In this document: positions 45,536 to 56,270 of the stretch, one piece after another
Layout of the letters: each line of letters begins with the position of its first letter
Position numbering within the stretch: the stretch's first letter is position 1
The notes under the pieces: generated by a model
Seen by the model: the letters and a program-made list of their open reading frames with translations, nothing else
The model's database searches: none
What the model was told of the DNA's origin: nothing
Assembly: GCF_011386835.1 (NCBI RefSeq)
Contig: NC_088792.1
Coordinates: forward strand, 113,122,421 to 113,186,420
DNA length: 64,000 bases
Source of the DNA: Chrysemys picta bellii
Taxonomy: Eukaryota; Chordata; Testudines; Emydidae
Direction of reading: 5' to 3'
Translations under genes and position numbers: made by a program

Positions 45536-48084
45536 CACTGGTCTACAATTTTTGAGAAGTCGTCTGCTTCAGAGATAAAATGTGCTATTTATTATGTATT
45601 TTGATGTGCTGAATTCAAATATGACAATTAAAACAACTGATTGGCTACTGTTTCTAAGATATTTCAGTTTTTACATTTTATGTCTATGTATATTGTGTAG
45701 ATAGTAGAGTTTTAATCATAAATTGTAAACCTAGGTCTTTTCATGTGTTTATGGTTGCTTTACATGATAATATTTCACCTGTCCTATTTATGTAACACTT
45801 TAAAAATCAGCAAAAGGGTTATATAAATAAAATTTATTATGAAACAAAAAGCAAAAAACTATTATGTACATAGTTTAGTCCTATTCAGTGTCTACTCGGC
45901 GCTTCTTGGCTTGTCTCTTGTATTCATTAAATGGAGCATCTCTTGTCACTGTCCAGCAATAGTCTGCAAGCATTGATGGGCTCCATTTGCCCTGATAGCG
46001 TTTCTCCATTGTTGCAATGTCCTGGTGAAATCGCTCGCCGTGCTTGTCACTCACTGCTCCGCAGTTCGGTGGAAAAAAATCTAGATGAGAGTGCAAAAAA
46101 TGTATCTTTAGTGACATGCTGCAACCAAGGCTTTTGTATGCCTTGAGGAGGTTTTCCACCAACAACCTGTAGTTGTCTGCCTTGTTATTTCCGAGAAAAT
46201 GTATTGCCACTAACTGGAAGGCTTTCCATGCCGTCTTTTCCTTGCCACGCAGTGCATGGTCAAAAGCATCATCTCGAAGAAGTTCACGAATCTGAGGACC
46301 AACAAAGACACCTTCCTTTATCTTAGCTTCACTTAACCTTGGAAATTTTCCACGGAGGTACTTGAAAGCTGCTTGTGTTTTGTCAATGGCCTTGACAAAG
46401 TTCTTCATCAGACCCAGCTTGATGTGTAAGGGCGGTAACAAAATCTTCCTTGATTCAACAAGTGGTGGATGCTGAACACTTTTCCTCCCAGGCTCCAATG
46501 ACTGTCAGAGTGGCCAATCTTTCTTGATGTAGTGGGAATCTCTTGCACGACTATCCCATTCTCAGAGAAAACTGCAGTACTTTGTGTATCCAGTCTGCAG
46601 ACCAAGCAAGAGAGTAACAACCTTCAAATCGCCACAAAGCTGCCACTGATGTTGGTCATAGTTTATGCACCTCAAAAGTTGTTTCATGTTGTCATAGGTT
46701 TCCTTCATATGGACTGCATGACCAACTGGAATTGATGGCAAAACATTGCCATTATGCAGTAAAACAGCTTTAAGACTCGTCTTCAATGAATCAATGAACA
46801 GTCTCCACTCATCTGGATTGTGAACGATGTTGAGGGCTGCCATCACACAATCGATGTTGTTGCAGGCTACAAGATCACCTTCCATGAAGAAGAATGGGAC
46901 AAGATCCTTTTTACGGTCATGGAACATGGAAACCCTAACATCACCTGCCAGGAGATTCCACTGCTGTAGTCTGGAGCCCAACAGCTCTGCCTTACTCTTG
47001 GGTAGTTCCAAATCCCTGACAAGGTCATTCAGTTTACCTTGTGTTATGAGGTGTGGTTCAGAGGAGGAGGATGGGAGAAAATGTGGGTCCTGTGACATTG
47101 ATGGTTCAGGACCAGAAGTTTCATCCTCCTCCTCTTCCTCGTCTGACTCAAGTGAGAATGATTCTGGTGCCTCAGGAACCAGCAAGTCCTTCTCCGTGGG
47201 GTACTGGGCATATAGCTGATGGAATGTTTGGATAATGCACAGTCCACTTTTTCTTCTTTGACACACCTTTCCCAACTGGAGGCACCATGCAGAAGTAACA
47301 ATTGCTGGTATGATCTGTTGGCTCTCTCCAAATCATTAGCACTGCAAAAGGCATAGATTTCCTTTTCCTGTTCAACCACTGGCGAAGATTTGTTGCACAA
47401 GTGTCGCAGCATATGTGTGGGGCCCACCTCTTGTCCTGATCTCCAATTTTGCATCCAAAATAAAGGTGATAGGCTTTCTTAACCATAGTGGTTATACTGC
47501 GCTTTTGTGATGCAAAAGTCACTTCACCACAAACAGCAGAAGTTATCTGCACTGTTCACACAAGTACGAGGCATCTCTGCTTGCTTTGGGTAAACAGAAA
47601 TATGTCCCTTTGCAAAATCAAACACTGACAAATAAGAGAGCACGACACTGTATGATTTCTAGAGCTGATATAGGGCAATTTGTTCAGCAGAGTGATGTAA
47701 GCTTCGTTATGATTGCATCATCCATGACTTCTAGGAATAACATGATGCAATTCATATCATGTATGACACAATACCAGCTTCAGATGGCATCATTCATTGT
47801 TTTGCCTAAAAAGCAAGTACTGTCCAAACCCAGTCATAGATTTATTCATAGATCCAGTCAAAGATGTATTTTAGTCATTTCTGGTTTAAATTGAGATCCC
47901 TTCCCTTTAGAACTCACTTATCCTCCGCCATTCCCCAGTCAAGGGTCGTATATACTGACCCAATAGCATATCTTGAAAACTAGAGCCAATCAACAATTTT
48001 AAGCATCATTTTTGTTCTCAGTGACCCAGAATTAGTAAAGTTTGACTACATTTATTTCAGAAGCATTTTGGCTGTAGAGCAGTG
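45536..48084 (-). mobile_element. Compact CACTA-like (CMC superfamily) DNA transposon
   Basis: The ends CACTGGTCTACA and TGTAGAGCAGTG are inverted repeats (11 of 12) that start with CACTG. TAA lies on both sides (45533-45535 and 48085-48087). CACTR ends with a 3-bp duplication are the hallmark of CACTA/EnSpm. It sits precisely within CR1/L3-like sequence. The single minus-strand gene (47574-45881) fills most of the 2549 bp. The transposase sequence (see next entry) independently supports the assignment. The more usual CACTA elements are much larger. Confidence 0.75.
45881..47574 (-). pseudogene. CACTA-like transposase pseudogene
   Basis: Starts MPRTCVNSADN at 47574 and ends KRRVDTE at the TAG (45883-45881), about 564 codons. 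The N-terminal 130 residues have Cys pairs (VCGEV, ICCDTCATN, NCYFCMV) consistent with a zinc-binding DNA-recognition domain. An acidic SDEEEEEDE linker follows (about 47140). Then RLFIDSLKTSLKAVLLHNG has an Asp at 46792, and QLCGDLKVVTLLLGL has an Asp at 46630. KYCSF lies about 15 residues on, like the GDLP...GF.GH...C..C block of CACTA transposases. HIKLGLMKNFVKAI and HGERFHQDIATME follow. Two frameshifts (about 47540 and 47185) and two in-frame TGA codons (46564-46562 and 46504-46502) inactivate it. I recall similar proteins in other animals but cannot name the family with certainty. Confidence 0.78.
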
Positions 48085-48175
48085 TAATCTACCATATTCC
48101 TTGGGAAGTTGTTCCACTGGTTAATTACTCTCACTGTTAAAAATATACACCTGTCCATGTTTAACATATGGAATA

Positions 48176-48322
48176 AGCTGAGAGTCTGAAATGGACTTTC
48201 TATAAGTGGCTTCAGACAGTAGATATGCCACATGTAGAGCTTACTGTCTGAGTTGAACTGTCCTTTTCTGACATCCCCTCCTTTAGGCCAAACATTTCAG
48301 AAACAATTATGGGTTATCTTAT
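48176..48322. other. Short unassigned stretch
   Basis: May be further diverged LINE sequence. Nothing definite is visible. Confidence 0.3.
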
Positions 48323-48480
48323 TATTTGTATTCCAGAAATGCCTAGAAGCTCCAGTTGAGATCAGGGCCCCATTGTGCTAGGCACTGTACATGTGTGTTA
48401 TTATACAATCTCTGCCCCTGAAGACCTGACAATCTAAATAGATAAGATAGGCAAAGGATTGGAGGAGAAACAAGGATATG
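48323..48480 (+). repeat. MIR-related SINE
   Basis: TGAGATCAGGGCCCCATTGT, GTGCTAGGCACTGTACATGT and GACAATCTAAATAGATAAGA are characteristic of this sauropsid SINE's 3' half. Confidence 0.7.
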
Positions 48481-48802
48481 CTTTGAGTGATCCCTTCTTT
48501 TCAGTTGTATCATATTGTTGCCCTTCTTGCTTTTTCTCTTATGCTTGTGTTTCTCTATCATTGGAGGACAGGGATGTGGCCTCCAGTGAGGGCCTGTCAG
48601 GCCTGCCTTACTATTTTTGAGTTTATATAACATTATCAAGAAGTGCTTCAATATAAAACAAGGTTTAAATGAACCACATATTTTAAAAAGTGCAATCAAA
48701 AGTTACCAAAGTCATGTGAGGGAGCAGCCCTGTCCCAGAGTGGAAATATCAGGTTTGCCAGCCCCCCATTTCAGATGTTACATGCTCTCACTGTTGATCG
48801 CA

Positions 48803-48839
48803 TTCTCTCTCTCTCTCTCTCTCTCTCTTACACACACAC
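48803..48839 (+). repeat. (CT)n(CA)n microsatellite
   Basis: Thirteen or more CT units run into a short CA tract. Confidence 0.95.
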
Positions 48840-50551
48840 CCTGGGATTCATGGCCTCAGACTACAAGATCAATACAATGAATCCAGTGTGTGATGGTATT
48901 TTTGTCCATGTATTGTTATATTCTACCCTGCTTTCCAAACATGATAAAAGTAATTTTTAAGGATTTACATTTTAAAAAGTGGACCACTTCTGCTAATTTT
49001 GCAAGCTCAGGATTTCAACTAGTTGAACAAAATAACCAGACCCCCAAAATGTCTCTGTTACCAAATCACCTGAAACAGAATGTCAAAAAATGTCATTAAA
49101 ATCACTCTCAGCCCCTTGGCATGGCTCTAGTGCCACCACGGAGCGTGTGTGTGCACACAGACGGACACAGACACACCTTTATTAGTAAGCGCACTTTATG
49201 CTTGGCTAATAATTTAAAAAATAGATGCTAAAAGGACATGAAAGTTCAGTGACTTAAAAAATAAATGCCCCCAAAGCACGTATCTATTGTAGGCTGAAAA
49301 AAAAAAAGTTTGTCTTTGCAGACTTTATTAAAACAAATCAAATTATACTATGAACAACATTAGGAACAAAAGGAAAGCTAGGGTGGTGTAAAGGTTTAAC
49401 TGAATATTAACATTCAAGATATGGCATTAAATGCTATGAAATAAAGCCATAAAATATATTGACATGAGCTGCCAGCCCTCCTTCACAGTTCCAGTAATCA
49501 CAGAATAATTAAATGAAGACCCGTCAACGTCAATCTTCATAAAAAAAGGCATTAAAGGGGGGAAATCACTCACAGTAGTGCAGGCTTAAAAAGGAGAAGG
49601 GAGTATGAGAATATTTAATTATTAAAGGGATGTTTGAAAATGATGTCTCTTATTTCTTCAATGAAAAATGTATCATGAAGGGGTACTTGGCCAGAGTACA
49701 GCTGTGTTAATTTTCTATTTATGGATCTGAGATAACATAAAGTGGGCTTAATGTTGAAATCTTTAAAAATAAATAATAAAATAAAATAAAACCCTCCTTG
49801 AGCATTACATGCATTGAGCCGTCTCAGGCCATGAGCTTTTGCAGGTCACCTACCATGTGACAAATCAAAAAGTATTTGTGATACAACCATAGGGCCATAT
49901 GCCTAACCACCACCTTGCAAATCAATCTTCTTCAACCTCACCTAATATAAACACAAAGCACGGTAAATATAATGCATTCACACACACACAGAGCCAAAAC
50001 ACTACACTACACTACTCAATTTTCCTCTTGGGAAGAAAATGAAAGAGACACAACTTCACATTACTTAATACATGACTGGAAAGTACTCAGATATGAGGAT
50101 AGTACAAGAACCTCTGTACAACTAAATTAAGATGCTGCTTGCTATTTGGTTGTTTCAAATGACAAAAAGGCATGGAAATGGTTAAAGTTCCTGGGATTAA
50201 AAGAAAAAAAGAAATCAGCAAAGCTGGAAACAAAACTATCCTCTACCGTATGTTGCTCTTTTGGCATGTTAGCCAGCTGTTGAAACATGCTTGCCACACA
50301 TTAAAAGTATTCATTTTAAAAGAACTGAGAACAAACAAGAACACTATATGCATTGTTCATTTATCTGACTAATCTTCACAATACTTGTTGCCATGGCACT
50401 TTTGAGAGATGAACACAAATCACCAAAAACAAAATGGCAAAAATATACAATTAAAAACTAAGCAAAAATGAGCCAATCAAATGGCAAACATACGGTGCCT
50501 CACCAGAAGGTCCCCAAGGAGTCTCTAAAGTCAGACTCTGCTAGGCTTTTA
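48840..50551. other. Unassigned AT-rich stretch
   Basis: No gene, RNA or bounded element is visible. It has A-runs and a short CA tract near 49981. Confidence 0.4.
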
Positions 50552-50636
50552 AGTTTCAGAGTAGCAGCCGTGTTAGTCTGTATCCGCAAAAAGAACCGGA
50601 GTACTTGTGGCATCTTAGAGACTAACAAATTTATTA

Positions 50637-50675
50637 GAGCATAAGCTTTCGTGGACTACAGCCCACTTCTTCAGA
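50637..50675 (-). ncRNA. Hammerhead-ribozyme-like core, intact motifs
   Basis: On the minus strand CTGAAGA is followed by stem II GTGGGCT/AGTCCAC (one G-U pair), then GAAA, then short stem III GCTTATGC with UC at the expected cleavage position. All core residues are canonical. Stem I is not obvious, and published Penelope hammerheads are minimal and may act as dimers. Confidence 0.68.
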
Positions 50676-50868
50676 TGCATATAGAGTGGAACATATATTG
50701 AGGAGATATATATACACACATACAGAAAGCATGAACAGGTGGGAGTTGTCTTACCAACTCTGAGAGGCCAATTAAGTAAGAGAAAAAAACTTTTGAGGTG
50801 ATAATCAAGATAGCCCAGTACAGACAGTTTGATAAGAAGTGTGAGAATACTTACAAGGGGAGATAGAT

Positions 50869-51036
50869 TCAATGTTTGTAATGGATCAGCCATTCCCAGT
50901 CCTTATTCAATCCTGAGTTGATTGTATCTAGTTTGCATATCAATTCCAGCTCAGCAGTCTCTCGTTGGAGTCTGTTTTTGAAGTTTTTCTGTTGTAAGAT
51001 AGCCACCTGCAGGTCTGTCATTGAATGGCCAGACGG
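50869..51036 (-). pseudogene. Penelope-like protein C-terminal remnant
   Basis: Minus-strand reading gives DLQVAILQQKNFKNRLQRE, then ETAELELICKLDTINSGL, NKDWEW and a TGA stop at 50871-50869. It aligns closely with the C-terminus of the longer copy ending at 58035 (VAILQQKNFRTRLQREIAEL). It covers only about 55 codons of the endonuclease tail. Confidence 0.85.
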
Positions 51037-51600
51037 GAGGCAATTCCCAAAGCAGGGACTCTAATATGAGAAAACTCTGCTCTAGACACGTAGGGCCCGG
51101 TTATAATTTTAAACCAGTATAAGACCAAGACTAACTCCACTCAAGTCAATTAAATGTCACGGGTAAAATGGGAAGGTTTCTCAGCGTGACCATGATAGGT
51201 TCACATTTTTGCATGGTTGTGAAGAAAATCTTCAGCCTCAACCACCTGTTTATCAACTTCTCCCATGACCACATCTGTGCTTTCTTCCCTACTGCCCCCC
51301 TTGTGTGTTCCTCAGCTCAGCTGCTTCTCTTTCTTCAAACCCTTCCTCAGGGCCCATTTCTGTTGTAATGCCTGCAGCAAATCCTAAACTGAGGGACTGG
51401 AGGGCATAGCCAATAATGACTTCGCATTTTTGAATAAATAAAAAGATGTATAAATAGGTAAATGTCTCTCTCTATATAAACATTGTGGGTGAAATGCTGG
51501 CCCCACTGAAGTCAATGATAAAGCTCCCATTGACTTCAATGGAGTCCGTATTTCATCTTGACCTGTGAATAATGGGGGAAAGGGAAACATTTTTCTTCTA
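51037..51600. other. Unassigned, with a palindromic repeat
   Basis: A reverse-symmetric element at about 51484-51560 (CCCCACTGAAGTCAATGATA facing TTGACTTCAATGGAGTC) belongs to the dispersed motif described in the findings. Confidence 0.5.
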
Positions 51601-51825
51601 GTATCAGAGGGGTAGCCGTGTTAGTCTGAATCTGTAAAAAGCAACAGAGGGTCCTATGGCACCTTTGAGACTAACAGAAGTATTGGGAGCATAAGTTTCC
51701 GTGGGTAAGAACCTCACTTCTTCAGATGCAAGGGCTTGCATCTGAAGAAGTGAGGTTCTTACCCACGAAAGCTTATGCTCCCAATACTTCTGTTAGTCTC
51801 AAAGGTGCCATAGGACCCTCTGTTG
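51601..51825. mobile_element. Penelope-like fragment, inverted two-arm copy with 12-bp TSD
   Basis: The left arm (GTATCAGAGGGGTAGCCGTG onward, minus orientation) and right arm (GCATCTGAAGAAGTGAGG to ACCCTCTGTTG) meet at about 51726-51739. ATTTTTCTTCTA is an exact 12-bp duplication (51589-51600, 51826-51837). The right arm lacks the final 40 or so bases that the left arm retains, so the copy is a circular-permutation-like arrangement of one terminus. Confidence 0.9.
51742..51780 (+). ncRNA. Hammerhead-ribozyme-like core, intact motifs
   Basis: CTGAAGA, a stem II of GTG-A-GGT pairing with ACC-CAC around TCTT with one bulge, GAAA, and GCTTATGCTC in order. The opposed left arm (51725-51687) has GGAAA with one changed base. 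The stem II sequence differs from the 50637 and 23209 types but still pairs. Confidence 0.65.
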
Positions 51826-51837
51826 ATTTTTCTTCTA

Positions 51838-53880
51838 AGCGCTTCAGGGCAGAAACCTCGCTTTGTGTGTTTATACAATGGCTAGTGCAGTGGTCCTGGT
51901 TCTGATTGGGGTCTTTGGTGGAATATAGCTGGGCTTGGCAGAATTCAGGTTTTATTTTTTATATAATTTTGATGGATAATAATGTTTATTTTAAAGCTTT
52001 TTTCATTTTTTTTTCTATTTAAATTTTCAAAGTTGTAGGAAATTATGAGGGGAGTGAAATGATGGGGGTGTCAGACAATTATTTAATGACAGAAGACATT
52101 GAGATTCAAAAAAGCTTTATAACCACTAAAAATGAAAATTGTCAACATCACATGTCAATATATACAAAGTAAATATTCTTAAATCAAACTCCAATAAGTT
52201 CTTAAGCACCATTTTTCTTACTTTGCCTATATGTAAATTTTTATCATCATCAATGGAAATATTTTTTCCATTTTTATGGGTATGGTGAAATGGACACATC
52301 AACATTTTACCGATTATCATCTATATTTAAACTTGGGAGAATTAGATTCATCATTCTTATTCAATTGAATTACCTTGAAAGCTGTCATTTTTACCATGTG
52401 ATTTCATTTTTACCATGTGAATTCTCAACAGCCAAGATCAGATGAAATACAATAAGTTTCTGGTTTTCAGTTTTTTTATTCACATATCAGTGGTGGTAGG
52501 ACAGCATTTTTACTCAAATTCAGAACTTCTTCATGGTGGATACTTTGGGGAAAGGTTTTCCTGCCAGCACGCTAGTCCCTCCTCTTAACTCAGACCACAC
52601 GGCTGCAAATTTATATTATATATTAGAGAGAGAATAAATGAAGATAAATTAATAAAAACAATCAACTTTTCACCTTCAGGAAACATTGATTTTTATCTTT
52701 ATTTACCTCGCTCAAGCAGTCTTTGATTTTATATCAGAAGTTTTAACATTGTGCATCTTAATTATTTACAATGCAATGTGTTTAATTATGCATTATATTC
52801 TTTACTTGGGATAATATAGCTGTAGCATTAGAAGGCAGCAAGCCATGCAATAAAATTATTAGGAATATATAGACAGCTTTAAAAACTTCCCTGATTTAAC
52901 TCAAGTCATTGATCATGGCCCTGCAATCTTCCAAGACTGTGAATGGCTGCCTTGAAGGGATTTTTTAAAAAGTTTCTGAAAAACCTCAAACTTAACTGAA
53001 TTGAAAAACAGAAAGAACAAGTCACATACAGTATTTCACATTTAACAAGTTTATTACACCAGCACATTGTTCTCTTGACAGTTGCTTTTGCATAAGCAAA
53101 CATTCAGCAAACTGAAAACAAAGCCTTTTAGCTAAAATTGTATAGATTTCATTCTACTATATACCAATAATACGATGACTTTTCTATTGGTTTTCCCCTT
53201 TGGTAGTATGGATTTATATGCATTATTTCAAAAGGATTTACTTGTAGTGACCCTGTGAGACTTCTCTTTAATTATATTTTATTGTAATAATGAAATGCAG
53301 AACTACAGAAATGCAATATTAAATTCCAACACACTTACAAAAACTTGGTAAAGCTTGCATTTACATTGCAAATATTTATTAGGAACTCAAGGGGAAAATG
53401 CCCTAAAGTTGTGTGGCTAAAAAAAAAAATAGAAAGGCAGGAAATTCCTAATTAAAATCACATTTTAAAAAGGGACAAAACATTTGAAATCTCCTCTGGC
53501 TCTGACCTCTCTTAAATCCCTGTTGAGCATTGATGTACAGGGAGCATACACAGAACTGGTTTCTATGGCACACAGCAGATACACATTCAATGTGTTACCT
53601 CTCCAAATCTTGCCTCCTTTCGTACAGCAGAATTGCATTAATGTTCATGAAAAAAAGTGTTCCCTCCCTACAACCACAAAGTATAGAGGAAAGGTTTGTA
53701 CCACCAAAATCTCCTAAACTAGCCAAAGGCTACATGCCCAAGCAGAAGAGTAGGAATCCCCCATCTTTTGTGCCCCAAATGGGCAATCTAGACCTTGGAT
53801 CCAGATGCAGAGGAATGCAAGTGCTGGGTAGTGGGTGGGGAGAGAAGGTGAATGGAACTTTAGTTCCAACCTCCCCACAA
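51838..53880. other. Unassigned AT-rich stretch
   Basis: No gene or bounded repeat. Notable only for long AT-rich tracts and a possible CATTTTTACCATGTGA tandem near 52386-52420. Confidence 0.4.
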
Positions 53881-54578
53881 CTCATAAGAACGGCCATACT
53901 GGGTCAGCCAATGGCCCATCTAGCCCTTCCGACAGTGGCCAATGCCAGGTGCTTCAGAGGGAATGAACAGAATGGATAATCAAGTGATCCATCCCCTGTC
54001 ACCAATTCCCAGCTTCTGGCAAACAGAGGCTAGGGACACCATCCCTGCCCAAGCTGGATCTATCCTCCATGAATTTATCTAGTTCTTTTTTGGAACCCTG
54101 TTATAGTCTTGGCCTTCACCACATCTCCTGGCAAAGAGTTCCACAGGCTGACTGTGCGTTGTGTGAAGAAATACTTCCTTTTGTTCGTTTTAAACTTGCT
54201 GCCTACTAATTTCATTTAGTGACCCCTTGTTCTTGTGTTATGAGGAGTAAATAACACTTCCTTATTTATTTTCTCCACACCAGTCATGATTTTATAAACC
54301 TCTATCATATCCCCCCTTAATCATCTCTTTTACAAGCTGAAAAGTCCCTGTCTTCTTAATCTCTTCTCATCTGGAAGCAGTTCTATACCCCTAATAATTT
54401 TGGTTGCCCTTTTCTGTACCTTTTCCAATTTAAATATATCTTTTGTGAGATGGGGCGACCCAATCTTTATGCAGTATTCAAGATGGATTTATATAGAGCC
54501 AATATGATATTTTCTGTCTTATCTATTCCTTTCCTAATGATTCCCAACAGTTTGTTAGCTTTTTTGACTGCCACTGCC

Positions 54579-55085
54579 AGGGCCGGCTCCAGGCACCAGC
54601 CCACCAAGCTTGTGCTTGGGGCGGCACCTGGAGGGGGGCGGCGCGGTGCGGTGCTCCGGCTCCGGCCGCCAGGGAGAGCAGAGCCACAGTGGGCTCGCCG
54701 CCCTCCCCCCTGGCGCTCTGGCTGCCAGGGGAGAGCAGAGCCCCGGCCGGGCTCACCGCCGGGAAGAGCGGAGCCCCGGCCGGGCTCGTCGCCCTCCTCC
54801 CGGGGCTCCAGCCGCCGGGGAGAGCGGAGCCCCGGCCGGGCTCGTCGCCCTCCTCCCGGGGCTCCGGCCGCCAGCGGAGCCCCGGCCAGGCTCGCCGCCC
54901 TTCTCCCGGGGGTCTGGCCACCAGGGAGAGCGGAGCCCTGGCCAGGCTCTCCGCCCTCCTCCTGGGGCTCTGGCTGCCAGCGGAGCCGCGGCGGGCTCGG
55001 CGCCCTCCCCTGCCGCACTGGGGGGGGGAGGGCACGGCGGGAGGCTTTTTTGCCTTGGGCGGCAAAAAAGCCAGAGCCGGCCCTG
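54579..55085 (-). mobile_element. GC-rich hAT-type element, copy E (8-bp TSD)
   Basis: CAGGGCCGGCTCCAGGCACC and CCAGAGCCGGCCCTG are inverted ends with an exact 8-bp duplication GCCACTGC (54571-54578, 55086-55093). The cargo is a tandem array of about 56-bp GC-rich units. The long frames across it (up to 290 codons) are repeat artefacts joined to CR1 coding sequence. Confidence 0.92.
54760..54935 (+). repeat. GC-rich tandem array, 56-bp unit
   Basis: Units of GAGCGGAGCCCCGGCC followed by GGGCTCGTCGCCCTCC recur at about 54765, 54821, 54871 (six bases shorter) and 54927. Unrelated in sequence to the 29128 minisatellite. Confidence 0.85.
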
Positions 55086-55529
55086 GCCACTGCACATTGA
55101 GTGGATGTTTTCAGAGAACTATCCACAATGACTCCAAGATGTCTCTCTTGAGTGGTAACAGCCAATTTAGATCCCATCATTTTATATGTATAGCTGGGAC
55201 TATGTTTTCCAATGTGCATTACTTTGCATTTATCAACAATGAATTTCATCTGACATTTTGTTGCCCAGTCACCCAGTTTTGAGAGACTCATCATCCAGCA
55301 GAGCTGAGTGTGTGTGTAGGTTGTTGTAATTTGCAGCAACTACAGAGAAAGGTACACAGAACAGGAGTAGTGTCTCAGAGACAGCATCTAGCTGTTTGCA
55401 AACTTGGAGTTTCTAGGCCAAGTCTTGAGTTACAATTTTGATAAGCCAAGGAAATGACAGGAAACTATCCAAGAAGTGAAAAGCAATGTACTTAATTATG
55501 TCTCAGAAATGCCTTTTCTGGTTTTTACT

Positions 55530-55668
55530 TTTCCCCAGACCTGAAGAAGAGCTCTGTGGAGCTTGAAAGCTTGTCTCTTTCACCAGTGGAAGTTGGGTCA
55601 ATAAAAGGTATTACCTCACCCACCTTGTCTCTCTCATATCCTGGGACTAGCACAGTTATGACACTGCA
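55530..55668 (+). mobile_element. Penelope-like terminal fragment, second terminal type
   Basis: CCCCAGACCTGAAGAAGAGC, then AATAAAAGGTATTACCTCAC, CCACCTTGTCTCTCTCATAT and AGCACAGTTATGACACTGC match the plus-strand arm at 30270-30400. 5' truncated, with no clear target duplication. Confidence 0.8.
55541..55577 (+). ncRNA. Hammerhead-ribozyme-like core, intact motifs
   Basis: CTGAAGA, stem II GAGCTC/GAGCTT with a TGTG loop, GAAA, then GCTTGTCTC. Core residues are canonical. The stem II sequence is wholly different from the GTGGGCT type yet keeps its pairing. Confidence 0.62.
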
Positions 55669-56239
55669 AACAATTATCTGATTTGTCTTATGCTTTCAAA
55701 AAACAAAAACAAACAGCAAAAGGCAATTCTGGGATTAGAATTTGCATAGAGAATTTCAGATGGCTTAAATTATTTTTGCTGAAAGTAGGGCTATAAACAT
55801 GTTTATAATGGAGAACTATTTTCAATCTTAAATGCAGAGAAAGACTACCCTCTTTCAATAATTAATATTTAAATATCAAAGTCAATCAGTCTAGAAGATC
55901 TAATAGCTACAACAGTATATTACTTAATGTATTTTAAATCAATGCTGTAGAAATTCTTGCTTTCACAAAATTGTTTTAAGTTAACCAAAAAAACCACCCA
56001 CCGACAGCAATCTGTGGACTTTGAAGGTATTTACAGAGTGAGCATATTCTCCTCTGTTCTAGGTGATAAGAGATAGCATAAGGTAGAAGTCACAGCATAA
56101 TACAAACATTTAGATCACTGGAAAAGACCTTGTTGAAATCAGGGATGAAATCCTGGCTCTGCTGAAATGAATAGCAAAACGGCCATTGCCTTCAATAGGG
56201 CCAGCATTTCACCACACGAGAACACGGACTAAATTAAAA

Positions 56240-56270
<31 letters not shown>

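Larger units (their letters stand above)
44895..48175 (-). repeat. CR1/L3-like LINE tail in three pieces
   Basis: Three pieces on the minus strand join into one LINE 3' region. Piece 1 is 44895-45021 (ATTTTAATGCCAGAAGGGAT, CAATAACACAGGGCATAG). Piece 2 is 45476-45535 (TCTTTTAGAAAGACATCC, CTTGATTTAAAGATTTC). Piece 3 is 48085-48175 (TCTACCATATTCCTTGGGAA, GTTCCACTGGTTAATTACTC). Two DNA transposons separate them. Removing each insert together with one target-duplication copy makes the LINE sequence continuous. Confidence 0.8.
50552..51036 (-). mobile_element. 5'-truncated Penelope-like element
   Basis: On the minus strand, the end of the coding region (51036-50869) leads into a 3' untranslated stretch. 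That leads into a terminal repeat with a hammerhead-like core (50675-50637), GTTAGTCTCTAAGATGCCAC and CAGACTAACACGGCTGCTAC, ending GAAACTT near 50552. It is truncated inside the endonuclease region. No target duplication was found. Confidence 0.88.
53885..55310 (-). repeat. CR1 LINE 3' fragment, split by hAT copy E
   Basis: The 3' end is at about 53885 (AAGAACGGCCATACTGGGTC). Upstream on the minus strand is the CR1 C-terminal coding region: KFIVDKCKVMHIGKHSPSY (about 55230-55170) and HLGVIVDSSLKTS, then after the insert VKKANKLLGIIRKG (54560-54515). A 507-bp hAT-type element separates the two parts. This is a different CR1 subfamily from the 2968-6870 copy. Confidence 0.9.

Noticed and set aside
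54467..55339. A 290-codon minus-strand frame as one protein
   Set aside because: It joins CR1 reverse-transcriptase fragments to a GC-rich transposon array and merely reads through by chance.
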